Assembly (NCBI GenBank): GCA_016342745.1
Contig: JAEINT010000010.1
Coordinates: forward strand, 1-64,000
Direction: 5' to 3'
DNA: 64,000 nt
From: Labilibaculum sp.
Lineage (GTDB): Bacteria > Bacteroidota > Bacteroidia > Bacteroidales > Marinifilaceae
A program made the position numbers and the translations under genes. Below are positions 34,980 through 42,708 of the stretch, piece after piece (the first letter of the stretch is position 1; each line of letters begins with the position of its first letter). Below the pieces are notes generated by a model, which saw nothing but the letters and a program-made list of their open reading frames with translations, had not been told where the DNA came from and searched no databases.

Positions 34980-35298
34980 TGCTATTGATTTGACTGTGGA
35001 TGATGAATAGAAAAAATAGGACTCCTGCGAGGTGTGAAATTACTGTGAGCAGAACAATTGGGATTCCTTTGATCTTATTTATCCTTAAGTCTTTTAAAAT
35101 GACCAAGGCTAAAACGATATTTATCAAGAAAGGAATTGCAGAAAGAATAGTGTTTGTTATACTGCTTAGTTTTTCAAATTCTACGCCCATATCTAATAGG
35201 ATGATTTGTAGTTGGCTCAATACAAGCATTTGTAACAAGCTTTGAAATGCAATTAAAACAATTAAGAGTATTGAATATTTTTTAATGTATTTGTTCAT
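34969..35298 (-). CDS. Small three-helix membrane protein (paralog A)
   Basis: A 109-aa protein with the same layout as the overlapping downstream gene: a basic N-terminus, then helices at about 8-30, 47-67 and 80-100, with 'VILKDLRINKIKGIPIVLL' between the second and third. The 11-bp overlap with its paralog is visible. A REP-like hairpin lies 43 bp upstream of its start. Function unknown. Confidence 0.58.
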   Translation of the reverse strand: MNKYIKKYSILLIVLIAFQSLLQMLVLSQLQIILLDMGVEFEKLSSITNTILSAIPFLINIVLALVILKDLRINKIKGIPIVLLTVISHLAGVLFFLFIIHSQINSNDK

Positions 35299-35340
35299 GT
35301 TTTATGCCTGGCTGTGTGATGTTGATCATTATAAACCTTC

Positions 35341-35374
35341 GCTACCACACGATACCATCGTGTAGGAGCGGGGG
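35341..35374. repeat. REP-like palindromic element (copy 3, hybrid ends)
   Basis: GCTACCACACGAT-ACC-ATCGTGTAG followed by GAGCGGGGG. The left part (CTACCACACGAT) matches the left-end type seen at 36340 and 40234. The right part (GGAGCGGGG) matches the right-end type seen at 31574 and 38738, so it joins both signatures. Confidence 0.78.
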
Positions 35375-35400
35375 TATTCGTGGTGGAAGAGTATTTACAA

Positions 35401-36264
35401 CTAGCGTTCGCTAAATGAAACTCCTATTCTAATAACATAGTCAACTTTCTTATCTGAAATCTCTGCAGGAGACCAGCCATTTTTACGTTTTTTTATATAA
35501 TCACAAATTTGAATGTCGAAAGCAGGAAACTCAGATTCTTCTATAAACTGCATTTCATTAATTACTCCGTGCTTATCAAGAATAAACTCTATTATGCAAT
35601 TACCTTCAACAAGCTTTTCTCTTCCCGGATTAAGCGGATATCTAATGCTATAGATTAGATTGTTGTAAAATGTTGATATGGATTTATTTTTAAATCTTGG
35701 AGCAAGTTCTGTTTCCATATAAACATCATCAATACTTTCTAATCCATCCTTTTTCCATCTCTGAGATGTTAAAAATTCATTGTTATCATACTCTGTAATA
35801 CTGCTAAGCTTGCCATTTAAATAATATTCCATGACTTTGTGATGCTTTATTAATGGGAAATAAGATTTGCAGCTTCCTTCTCGTAACAAGCACTTGTTAT
35901 AATTATACTCTTTGAAATAAAATAGATCAGACTCAATCTTTTTGATAACAATTTTGTGAATTACATGATTGATTTTATGCAGTGTATGCCTATTAAATCC
36001 TATGCTTTTATTAATGTAAGCTGAATCATTAATTGAGACATATTCACTACTCTTAATCTTTTTCCATTTTTTCCCACACTTATATGATGTAACAATGATT
36101 TCATCTTTTTTTATTTTTACTTCTTCTTTTAAGAAATTTGTCTTCGAATCTGTTGCGCTAAAAGTTCTAGTGATATATGTTTTTTCTTTAATTTGAGAAA
36201 AAGCGGATCCACCCATTAACACTAATAAAATAATAAATAGTATTCTTATTTTTTCTATTCTCAT
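35401..36264 (-). CDS. Exported protein with C-terminal TonB-like domain
   Basis: A 287-aa protein with a signal peptide (about 1-23, 'LFIILLVLMGGSAFSQ'). The middle region (about 110-175) contains an 'MEYYLNGKLSSITEYDNNEF' segment typical of MORN-like antitoxin/variant repeats. The C-terminal third (about 195-287) looks like a TonB C-terminal domain ('IRYPLNPGREKLVEGNCIIEFILDKHG'). No membrane anchor beyond the signal is seen, so it is a periplasmic TonB-CTD protein, not a classical transducer. It is flanked on both sides by REP-type elements. Confidence 0.65.
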   Translation of the reverse strand: MRIEKIRILFIILLVLMGGSAFSQIKEKTYITRTFSATDSKTNFLKEEVKIKKDEIIVTSYKCGKKWKKIKSSEYVSINDSAYINKSIGFNRHTLHKINHVIHKIVIKKIESDLFYFKEYNYNKCLLREGSCKSYFPLIKHHKVMEYYLNGKLSSITEYDNNEFLTSQRWKKDGLESIDDVYMETELAPRFKNKSISTFYNNLIYSIRYPLNPGREKLVEGNCIIEFILDKHGVINEMQFIEESEFPAFDIQICDYIKKRKNGWSPAEISDKKVDYVIRIGVSFSER

Positions 36265-36339
36265 ATGCGGTTATTTGGTTTACTTGGACAAGCTTTTGTT
36301 GATACTATTTTATCTGTCCGTTTTTACCATTATCCAACT

Positions 36340-36464
36340 CTGCTACCACACGATTATATCGTGTGGTATTACATTAAAAGGGATCGCTCCATTCTTGTAA
36401 AATTTACAATCATATCAGAATTCTAAATTGTACTTGTTGATTTGTTTTCCCTAGCAGTTTTTCT
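36340..36464. repeat. MITE-like element related to the RAYT unit (decayed)
   Basis: It begins with a perfect REP left-end hairpin, TACCACACGAT-TAT-ATCGTGTGGTA (36344-36368). Then follows about 100 bp clearly similar to 39990-40090: both contain TTCTTGTAAAATTTA and a following AATTCT. The right-end hairpin is missing, and the sequence merges into the 3' end of the ABC ATPase gene, whose stop codon is at 36465-36467. Confidence 0.72.
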
Positions 36465-37184
36465 TTAGCTCTCCACCTCAACAGAAGTCTCAGGATTAAA
36501 ATACCCTTCCAATTCACCTAGTGTGTTATTAGAAGCTAAGAGGTCTTTAACTACTTGTCCTTTTTCTAAAACTACAATGCGCTGGCTTACTTCAGCAATG
36601 TGATTTAAGTCGTGGCTAGAGATTAGCATCGTTAGGTTGTTCTTTTTGTGTAACTCGTTTAGTATGGTCTTAAGTCGTATCTGAGAGGAAGGATCTAAGT
36701 TGGCAAAGGGCTCATCTAAGATTAAGACTTCAGGCTGGCTAATAATAGCGCCAAAGATGCCAATCTTCTTCTGATTGCCTTTCGAGAAATCGCGAATGTA
36801 TTTGTTCTTATTCAGAATTTCGTCGCCAAAGAAATCGCTAAAATCATTATAATAGACTTTTAATTCTTCTTTGGTAACGCCGTTAATATCAGCAATAAAC
36901 TTGAAGTATTCTTCGGGTTTTAAAAAGTCAATTAAAAAGCCTTCGTCTAAAAACGAGCCAGTGTATTTTTTCCATTGACTGTCTTTGTTTACAGCAATGT
37001 CCTTACTCAATACTTGGCCACGGTCTGCTTCAATCAAATCTAAAATAAGTCTGAATAGAGTGGTTTTTCCAGCGCCATTGTTTCCAACCAAACCAAACGA
37101 TTGGCCTTGTGGAATCTCTAATTGCTCGATATCTAAAACTTTAACTGCGTTATATGATTTGCCTAAATTATCTATATTAATCAT
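36465..37184 (-). CDS. ABC transporter ATP-binding protein
   Basis: A 239-aa cytosolic ATPase. Walker A is GNNGAGKTT (about 34-42), the Q-loop lies near 85, the signature is FSKGNQKK (about 138-145), Walker B is VLILDEPFANLD, and the H-loop is 'ISSHDLNH'. It resembles the ATPases that pair with DUF5687 permeases. It lies 20 bp downstream of the permease gene on the same strand. The C-terminus ('ETSVEVES') abuts a MITE-like repeat that may have shaped the end of the reading frame. The transported substrate is unknown. Confidence 0.92.
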   Translation of the reverse strand: MINIDNLGKSYNAVKVLDIEQLEIPQGQSFGLVGNNGAGKTTLFRLILDLIEADRGQVLSKDIAVNKDSQWKKYTGSFLDEGFLIDFLKPEEYFKFIADINGVTKEELKVYYNDFSDFFGDEILNKNKYIRDFSKGNQKKIGIFGAIISQPEVLILDEPFANLDPSSQIRLKTILNELHKKNNLTMLISSHDLNHIAEVSQRIVVLEKGQVVKDLLASNNTLGELEGYFNPETSVEVES

Positions 37185-37204
37185 GATGTTATTTTCTTTT
37201 GTTA

Positions 37205-38677
37205 TTACTTATTTCTAAAACCTTCCGACATGGTGTGTCGCTTACTAATAAAACGTTGGGTAATCAGATCCAGCATCTTTTCTCGGAACAATAGACCTAA
37301 AATACCCAGGCCACCGATAAGAGCAAAACCAGCATTCGTTTGATCCATTAAACTAAATGGTAGATAGATTAATATTGGAAGAACCAACAGAGGAATCATT
37401 AAAACAAAATGTCTTCCGCTTACACCTTGGTAATTGAATGCCGAACCTTTAGATAGATCCATGTGTTTGTTGTTGTTCGTTGCAAAGTAGAGTAACAATA
37501 GGCTATTAACACCAATGTTAAACAAAAAGCAAACACTATTAATGATCAGAATTTCTATGCCGAAAAAGACGTAGAATGTAGATAACAGGAAAATGATGGT
37601 GCTGGTTGATAGCATCAGGAAGTATTTGGCTTTTATGTAATCCTTATACGTGTTGTTTGCGGTTAGCATTAAATCGAAATGCCCCGATTCCCATGCAAAG
37701 AAGTACAAGCCAAAACTCATCATAAAGCCTCCTGATATAAATAGTCCTATGAAAATTAGAAAACCATTCATTTCAAGATAAGTAGGGTTGGAGTAGAAGA
37801 ACAAGCCATACAATAAGAATAGAGGTGTCATAAATAGCATGGTTCTGGTTCGCTTATTTCTAACACACATTTTTAGTTCGAGCAAGGCAAAGGTTCCAAT
37901 TTTTCCGAAACGATCTAAATAGTTAAGGTTTTCGAGGCTGCTCCTTTGATTAGAATCGCCCTTACCAAAGTCTTCTAAAGAAAAGTGTTTGTACAACAAT
38001 TGGAAATTGAGGTAGTATGCCATAGCAAATAGTAAAATTCCTGCCAATAGCCACAGAGGATTCTGTATTACTTGCATAAATAGATTCGAAGAAATGGCTT
38101 GAAAATTAACGACATTAAACTGATCTAATAAAAGAAAACTTGCGAAAGAAGCTAAGAAGATGTAAAATACATATTCGTGCTTTATCTGTACTCGTTTAAT
38201 GTAAATGGATAAATAATTAACAAATAAATCGCCAATAATTACACAAGAAAATATCATCCAAAAGGTATAAGCATCTAAGTGTTTGTGCAAACCAAAAGTT
38301 ATGGCTAAAGCAAAACTAAGTGGGAGGATATTAAGGCTGTTAAACAAAGGCTTGGTAAGGATGAAGTTAACGAGCTTACTTTTCTTAATGGGTAAATTAA
38401 GATAGGGTGTTACCATAAAGGTTGGCAGCTTCTGTAACATGTATCGGCTCATAAGAATGGCCAAAAAGAAATACAATCCATAGCGCGTTAAATCGGCAAT
38501 TGGGTTTTGTGAATTTTCGGCAAGTGTAGAGCCGAGGTAAAAGCCTCCTCCAAGCAACTCTAGGAACAAAATAAAAAAGACAAATCCCATTAAGATTTTA
38601 ATCCCAACACTTTTGGAGGCTGCCGCCGATCGAGTAGCAGCTTTCCATTGATGGGATAGTAATGTGAAATTTTTCAT
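37205..38677 (-). CDS. DUF5687 family ABC transporter permease
   Basis: A 490-aa integral membrane protein with about 11-12 hydrophobic segments over the whole length. The N-terminus 'LLSHQWKAATRSAAASKSVG' and the central 'LELKMCVRNKRTRTMLFMTPLFLLYGLFFY' are characteristic of the Bacteroidota DUF5687 family. It forms a transporter with the ATPase gene 20 bp downstream. An export function is presumed from the ABC-2-like fold; the substrate is not predictable. A REP-like hairpin (38738-38771) lies 61 bp upstream of the start. Confidence 0.85.
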   Translation of the reverse strand: MKNFTLLSHQWKAATRSAAASKSVGIKILMGFVFFILFLELLGGGFYLGSTLAENSQNPIADLTRYGLYFFLAILMSRYMLQKLPTFMVTPYLNLPIKKSKLVNFILTKPLFNSLNILPLSFALAITFGLHKHLDAYTFWMIFSCVIIGDLFVNYLSIYIKRVQIKHEYVFYIFLASFASFLLLDQFNVVNFQAISSNLFMQVIQNPLWLLAGILLFAMAYYLNFQLLYKHFSLEDFGKGDSNQRSSLENLNYLDRFGKIGTFALLELKMCVRNKRTRTMLFMTPLFLLYGLFFYSNPTYLEMNGFLIFIGLFISGGFMMSFGLYFFAWESGHFDLMLTANNTYKDYIKAKYFLMLSTSTIIFLLSTFYVFFGIEILIINSVCFLFNIGVNSLLLLYFATNNNKHMDLSKGSAFNYQGVSGRHFVLMIPLLVLPILIYLPFSLMDQTNAGFALIGGLGILGLLFREKMLDLITQRFISKRHTMSEGFRNK

Positions 38678-38737
38678 AAATGTATAGTTAAGGTTTTTTT
38701 TCTGTTTGATTTTTATTTTGCCTACCCGTTTTTTAAG

Positions 38738-38771
38738 CTAGCCACACGATGCAATCGTGCGGGAGCGGTGG
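38738..38771. repeat. REP-like palindromic element (copy 4)
   Basis: CTAGCCACACGAT-GCA-ATCGTGCGG followed by GAGCGGTGG. It is a right-end type copy, very close to the one at 31574, between the ABC permease gene and the small membrane protein at 38777. Confidence 0.82.
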
Positions 38772-38776
38772 AGGAA

Positions 38777-38965
38777 TCAGATTTTATTCTTTCTTATTAG
38801 TCTAATTCCAATTACAGGAAGTAAAATGGCCGTAAAGGTTAGTAATGAAAATAGGTATTTGTTGTCTATTCTGCAATAATCAAATTCATTTGCAAATAAA
38901 AGAGACATCGATATAAGACCAATAATTAAAAATAAAAAACCTATTAATTTAAAGTGTCGTTTCAT
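38777..38965 (-). CDS. Small two-helix membrane protein (62 aa)
   Basis: A 62-aa protein with hydrophobic helices at about 7-25 and 36-55, a short loop with Cys31 (DYCRIDNKY) and a basic end (RLIRKNKI). I recognise no family. It is 24 bp upstream of nothing but the next small ORF at 38990 on the same strand, so the two may form a bicistronic unit. Confidence 0.5.
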   Translation of the reverse strand: MKRHFKLIGFLFLIIGLISMSLLFANEFDYCRIDNKYLFSLLTFTAILLPVIGIRLIRKNKI

Positions 38966-38989
38966 AACTAATAATATTATTAATTGTTT

Positions 38990-39115
38990 CTATTTTGTTC
39001 GTTTTTTATTGTAACGTTTTACAATTAAAAAAATAATAGCAGGGATTGAAATTGCTAATAAAGCACCAAGTACAACCATTGTTCTGTTCGAGAAAATAAT
39101 TTCTAATAATGTCAT
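38990..39115 (-). CDS. Very small single-helix membrane protein (41 aa)
   Basis: ATG at 39115, stop at 38990-38992. The protein starts MTLLEIIFSNRTMVV, has one hydrophobic helix (about 13-33), then a strongly basic tail VKRYNKKRTK. The helix-plus-basic-end layout and the position 24 bp ahead of the 62-aa membrane protein suggest a real small gene. Coding status is inferred from layout only. Confidence 0.4.
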   Translation of the reverse strand: MTLLEIIFSNRTMVVLGALLAISIPAIIFLIVKRYNKKRTK

Positions 39116-39183
39116 GTTTTTGAGTTTTATAGTTAATTTTTCGTTCTTCTATTCGTATTTAATTGCCATCTAAATTGTTTCTT

Positions 39184-39217
39184 CTAGCCACAAGATGCAA
39201 TCGTTCGGCAGCGGGGG
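39184..39217. repeat. REP-like palindromic element (copy 5, diverged)
   Basis: CTAGCCACAAGAT-GCA-ATCGTTCGG followed by CAGCGGGGG. The same framework as copy 4, with substitutions in both arms that partly weaken the palindrome. It lies 8 bp after the PKD lipoprotein gene's stop. Confidence 0.72.
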
Positions 39218-39225
39218 CAATCTAT

Positions 39226-39903
39226 CTAAAAAGTGTTCAGCTCCTTAAGTGTTGAAACTTTTAGATCACCATGTGACATTCTGGGAATAAGTTTTGTTGA
39301 GTCAGTTATTGTAATAAGATGATTTTGAAAATCGCTAATGAAAAAACAATCATATAAAGTATATTCTGAATTATCCACAAAAATAGATATTCCAAAAATA
39401 TGGGAATGGCTATTGGCATTACGTGCCCAGAATGTACTTGTAGCATATATGTGATCAGTTTTAGACTTTGGACGAATACCATAAAGTCGTTTTGTGCATC
39501 CAGCTTCGTAGTTATCGAGATAAATTAAAGTATTATCTAACCAATAATTACTATTATTTATTATTTGATAACTGATTCTGCCAGGAAGCACTTTGATTTG
39601 TGTAGTTTGTTGCCTTCCATCAATATCGAGATATACTGTATGTGTACCGTTGGTAGTGTATTGATGCGATACGGTGTGTCCTCCTTTAAGCAATGTACCA
39701 TCGCCAAAATCCCATTCGTAATTAAGTCCACCTAGTGTATCTTCTGCTACAAATGTGCATAGCTCGTCAAGATATATAGTGTCTGCTGACGCTTCAAAAT
39801 GTGCATTTTTAATGTTTATTTCATCCGCTTTATCACATGAATTAAAAAATAGAATTAGTAATAGAGCTTTCGAAATCGTAGAAAAGTTAATCTTTTGTTT
39901 CAT
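39226..39903 (-). CDS. PKD-domain lipoprotein
   Basis: A 225-aa lipoprotein. The signal ends 'LILFFNSC' (lipidated Cys23). A PKD domain follows at about 35-110, with the signature 'YEWDFGDGTLLKGGHTVSHQ' and 'GTHTVYLDIDG'. The C-terminal 110 residues are not recognised. PKD domains mediate protein or glycan contacts on the cell surface. It is flanked by REP-type elements, and no degradative operon is nearby. Confidence 0.72.
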   Translation of the reverse strand: MKQKINFSTISKALLLILFFNSCDKADEINIKNAHFEASADTIYLDELCTFVAEDTLGGLNYEWDFGDGTLLKGGHTVSHQYTTNGTHTVYLDIDGRQQTTQIKVLPGRISYQIINNSNYWLDNTLIYLDNYEAGCTKRLYGIRPKSKTDHIYATSTFWARNANSHSHIFGISIFVDNSEYTLYDCFFISDFQNHLITITDSTKLIPRMSHGDLKVSTLKELNTF

Positions 39904-39960
39904 TTAATTGTAATCTAGTTTTTATTAGGTGTTTATGATATTTAAATTTTAAAATACTTC

Positions 39961-40128
39961 CTGCTACCACAGAATTTCATCCCGCGGTATTGCAGTAAAA
40001 AGGATCACTTAATTCTTGTAAAATTTATAATTGCCACTCATCTTACAATTCTTAATTTATACTAGTTAATCTGATTGCCCTACTGTATTTCGACTAGCCA
40101 CACGAAACAATCGTGCGGCAGCGCGGGG
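39961..40128. mobile_element. MITE-like internally deleted derivative of the RAYT element
   Basis: It starts with CTGCTACCACAG...CGCGGTATT (decayed left hairpin, 39961-39990) and ends with CTAGCCACACGAA-ACA-ATCGTGCGG plus CAGCGCGGGG (right hairpin, 40094-40128). The interior matches both ends of the RAYT unit. TATTGCAG...GATCACTT resembles the RAYT 3' end. The stretch AATTTATAATTGCCACTCAT corresponds to AATTTATAATTACGACTCAT at the RAYT start, and the following 60 bp track the RAYT upstream region. On the minus strand a fossil start MSGNYKFYKN then stop remains. This is a non-autonomous deletion derivative. Confidence 0.8.
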
Positions 40129-40233
40129 AAAGTTCTTGACCTTTTATTGGTCTTGTTATTTTTTTATTAGTGTTCATCTCTTTTTTTTAAGTTTGTCCAT
40201 AATGGTCTTGCTAAAGTTCGTATGCGATCTTCC

Positions 40234-40907
40234 CTGCTACCGCACGATTGTATCGTGTGTGTAACTATATTGCAAGAATCACTTTATCTAAAATTCCTTT
40301 ATCACCTTTATAGTCCCGTGCGCTGCTATATAAGTAGTCTTCAGGATGGGAGACTAAACCTTCTTCGACAGGATTGTTATGTATGTAATTTATTTTTTCA
40401 TCGATTACTTTATTGCTCCACAATTCAATTGGTTTGTTATCGTGCTGCCAAAATTGATACTTCTTAACATTAGATGACATATTCCCTGCTTTTAAAAATT
40501 GCTCTAACAACCACTCTTTTCTGCTTTCTCTGCTATTCGTTTTAATTGCCTTTACAAGAGCCTTACTTGTAAATCGTTTAAAGTCGCCTAAAAGTTGTTC
40601 CGGTTTTTGCTCATTTGCACTTCTAAATACCAAATGGACATGGTTGGTCATTATACACCAAGCAAATATTTCCATGCCTTTATTCTTTTGACAATAATGC
40701 AAGCTGTCAATTAGGATGCTTTTATATTCACTTTTGATAAATACATCTATCCACTCGACCACGGCAAAACTTATAAAGTAAACTCCTTCCGGATTATGGA
40801 ATTTATAATTACGACTCATCTTAGTATTCTATTTTATGCTAGTTAATTTGTTTTCCATACAAGTTTTTTCTACTAGCTACAGGATATAATCGTGCGGGAG
40901 CTAGGGG
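40234..40907 (-). mobile_element. RAYT unit: REP-associated tyrosine transposase flanked by REP hairpins
   Basis: The left hairpin at 40234-40261 is CTGCTAC then CGCACGAT-TGT-ATCGTGTG. The transposase gene runs 40265-40819. The right hairpin at 40873-40907 is CTAGCTACAGGAT-ATA-ATCGTGCGG followed by GAGCTAGGGG. Both hairpins belong to the same family as the solo copies scattered from 31.5 to 39.2 kb. The transposase stop codon is 3 bp from the left hairpin, and the right hairpin is 9 bp from the stop of the ORC-like gene. RAYTs are domesticated IS200-like enzymes thought to mobilise REPs in trans. Confidence 0.82.
40265..40819 (-). CDS. REP-associated tyrosine transposase (Y1, IS200-like; RAYT)
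   Basis: A 184-aa single-strand DNA transposase/endonuclease. The HUH motif is His60-Val-His62 in 'WCIMTNHVHLVF'; the catalytic Tyr is Tyr145 in 'INYIHNNPVEEGLV'. The RAYT hallmark 'FWQHDNKPIELWS' (about 123-135) is present, and the protein opens 'YKFHNPEGVYFISFAVVEWIDVF'. It is longer than IS200 TnpA (about 150 aa), as expected for RAYTs. It appears intact. The gene is bounded on both sides by palindromes of the REP family and is the likely source of their spread. Its 5' leader is copied in the element at 39961-40128. Confidence 0.9.
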   Translation of the reverse strand: MSRNYKFHNPEGVYFISFAVVEWIDVFIKSEYKSILIDSLHYCQKNKGMEIFAWCIMTNHVHLVFRSANEQKPEQLLGDFKRFTSKALVKAIKTNSRESRKEWLLEQFLKAGNMSSNVKKYQFWQHDNKPIELWSNKVIDEKINYIHNNPVEEGLVSHPEDYLYSSARDYKGDKGILDKVILAI

Positions 40908-40916
40908 CTGTTAATT

Positions 40917-42708
40917 TTATGCTTGGCTATCATTATATATTTTCCCTCCACAATAAGGGCATGTGTTGGTATTCCAAGCACCTTTCATTTTTAGTGTATT
41001 TATCTTTTCTCCACAAGACTTACACGGAAATAGCTCTCCGTCTTTAATTCTTAATTCATCCAGAATTAATAATGGATTATATACATATCTTCTTACTCTG
41101 TCATGGACCGTTTCGTTGTCAACTATAAATGAGAATTTTTTATCTCTTGTGTGTTTTTCATACGTGCAAGAATAACTCAATGCACAAACAGTTAGTTTGT
41201 TTTCAACAGAGCTATCCTTAGCTGGAACATGTCTTTTTCTGATACTTAATAATCTATGATAAAATAAATCTGAAAAATGTTGCATTCTCAATGCTTCATT
41301 GTTTTCAGCGGATTCTTCTATAACAAAATGACTTGATTTTTTTTGCTCAGCAAATTTCTCTAAATCGTTCCAAATTCTCACAAGCTTATCGTTGTCTTTT
41401 ATATTGGTAAATTTCTTATCTCCATCATCACGAATTGATTTTATAATCATATTTTCACTTATAAACTTAAAAGGCCTACCCTGGCCAAGACTCCCACTGC
41501 GATAAGCTTTGTATTGAGACCAACAATTAAAAAACATTGTTCCAAAATCTCTTGGATTCCCCATACTACCCAAAACAAGAAGCTCTAATTTTTTTGGTTT
41601 ATTGAAAAGTAGTGAACTATCAATATCATAACTAGGTAAAAAATATTTTAATCTATTATTTATAAATTGAGTAAAATATGATATCGTCGTTTCTTTGTCT
41701 CTTTTTGAATTCTCAACAACTAAGGACTTGTCTAAGTCAATTTGATAGGGCAAATCGGCGCCAATGTCTAGATGATAAAACTGTCCTCGTATATGGTACA
41801 GCACCAATCCAGAATAATATTGGTGAATCAACCAATCTGTCGATAATAAATGATAGGTATTCTTGAGCTTTTTCATTATAAAAAAGTTTCTCCCATTCAT
41901 CAACAAAAATAGTCATTGTGTTTATATTTAACACTTTAACAATGGAAACTAGTTGGGTTCTTATATCATCAAGGTTGAGGTAGTTCAAGTATGTACTTTC
42001 TGTTGCCTGTACTTTCTTCAACTCTTCTCTTAGCTTTGAAGAAAGTTCAGATGATACGGAAGGCTTAGAGTCAAATTTAGCAGATAGTTTTGCATTTAAT
42101 TCAACTAATTCATTCTCAGAAATTGTTAGTTTTTCACTTCCTTTATCAAGTTTGCTTAATTTTTGACTTCCTATTAAGGCTATAGAATGAAATAGGGATA
42201 ATTTAATTAAGGCGTTTTCTATAGCTGATTTAATTTTATTAAAATCTTTATCAAATAATTGAAGGAATTTGTTCCAATATTTTTCTTCAAGAAGTGATTC
42301 CAGGTATGAAAAAATTTGTTTTGAAATCTCGCTATATAAAAAAACACAAAATACCCTATTAAAAACTTCTTGATCGAAGCTTTCTGGAGCATGTATTCTT
42401 TTGGCATTTAGATACACACAAAAAGTTTTATTTTCATCAATTTTGCTTAGTATATTATGTCTTGCAAGAAGAAATAAATGAGTTTTTCCTGTTCCTCTTA
42501 GTCCAGTAACTAATCCACTTGATTTTGTTGCTATACTTGATAGATCGGCTAAATTTCCATTTAAATCAACATGGATCTTTTCTAATTCTGTGATTTTTTC
42601 TTTTCTAGCGTCTAAATCTAACTGATAATCAGCTCTTAGGTCAGCAAATGCAATGTTCATTGCTTCTAGAAAATCATCATCCTCAATATATTTTTTTAAT
42701 TCTTTCAT
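40917..42708 (-). pseudogene. ORC/CDC6-like P-loop ATPase with C-terminal zinc ribbon, interrupted by a frameshift
   Basis: Two overlapping reading frames read as one protein of about 595 aa. The first part (from ATG 42708) has Walker A GLRGTGKTH (69-77), an unusual long insert (about 185-245), and Walker B 'MTIFVDEWEKLF' (about 262-273). It then reads 'FWIGAVPYTRTVLSS' and ends in an aberrant tail at 41737. The other frame resumes with 'LDIGADLPYQIDLDKSL' and continues to a CKSCG...CPYCGG zinc ribbon near the C-terminus, stopping at 40917. A +1 shift near 41770 (TCATCTAGAC on the minus strand) joins them sensibly. This could be a mutation, a sequencing error or programmed frameshifting. ORC-like ATPases of this shape occur in mobile and defence contexts; the function is unknown. 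Confidence 0.7.

Noticed and set aside
40222-40467. A plus-strand 81-aa frame at the RAYT 3' end
   Set aside because: It is antisense to the RAYT gene and includes the left REP hairpin; a shadow of the real gene.
31574-40907. REP-like repeats as a CRISPR array or as intrinsic terminators
   Set aside because: The copies are 1-3 kb apart with genes between, so there are no spacers of constant length. They lack T-runs and carry a conserved non-palindromic GAGCGGGG flank, which suits REPs better than terminators.
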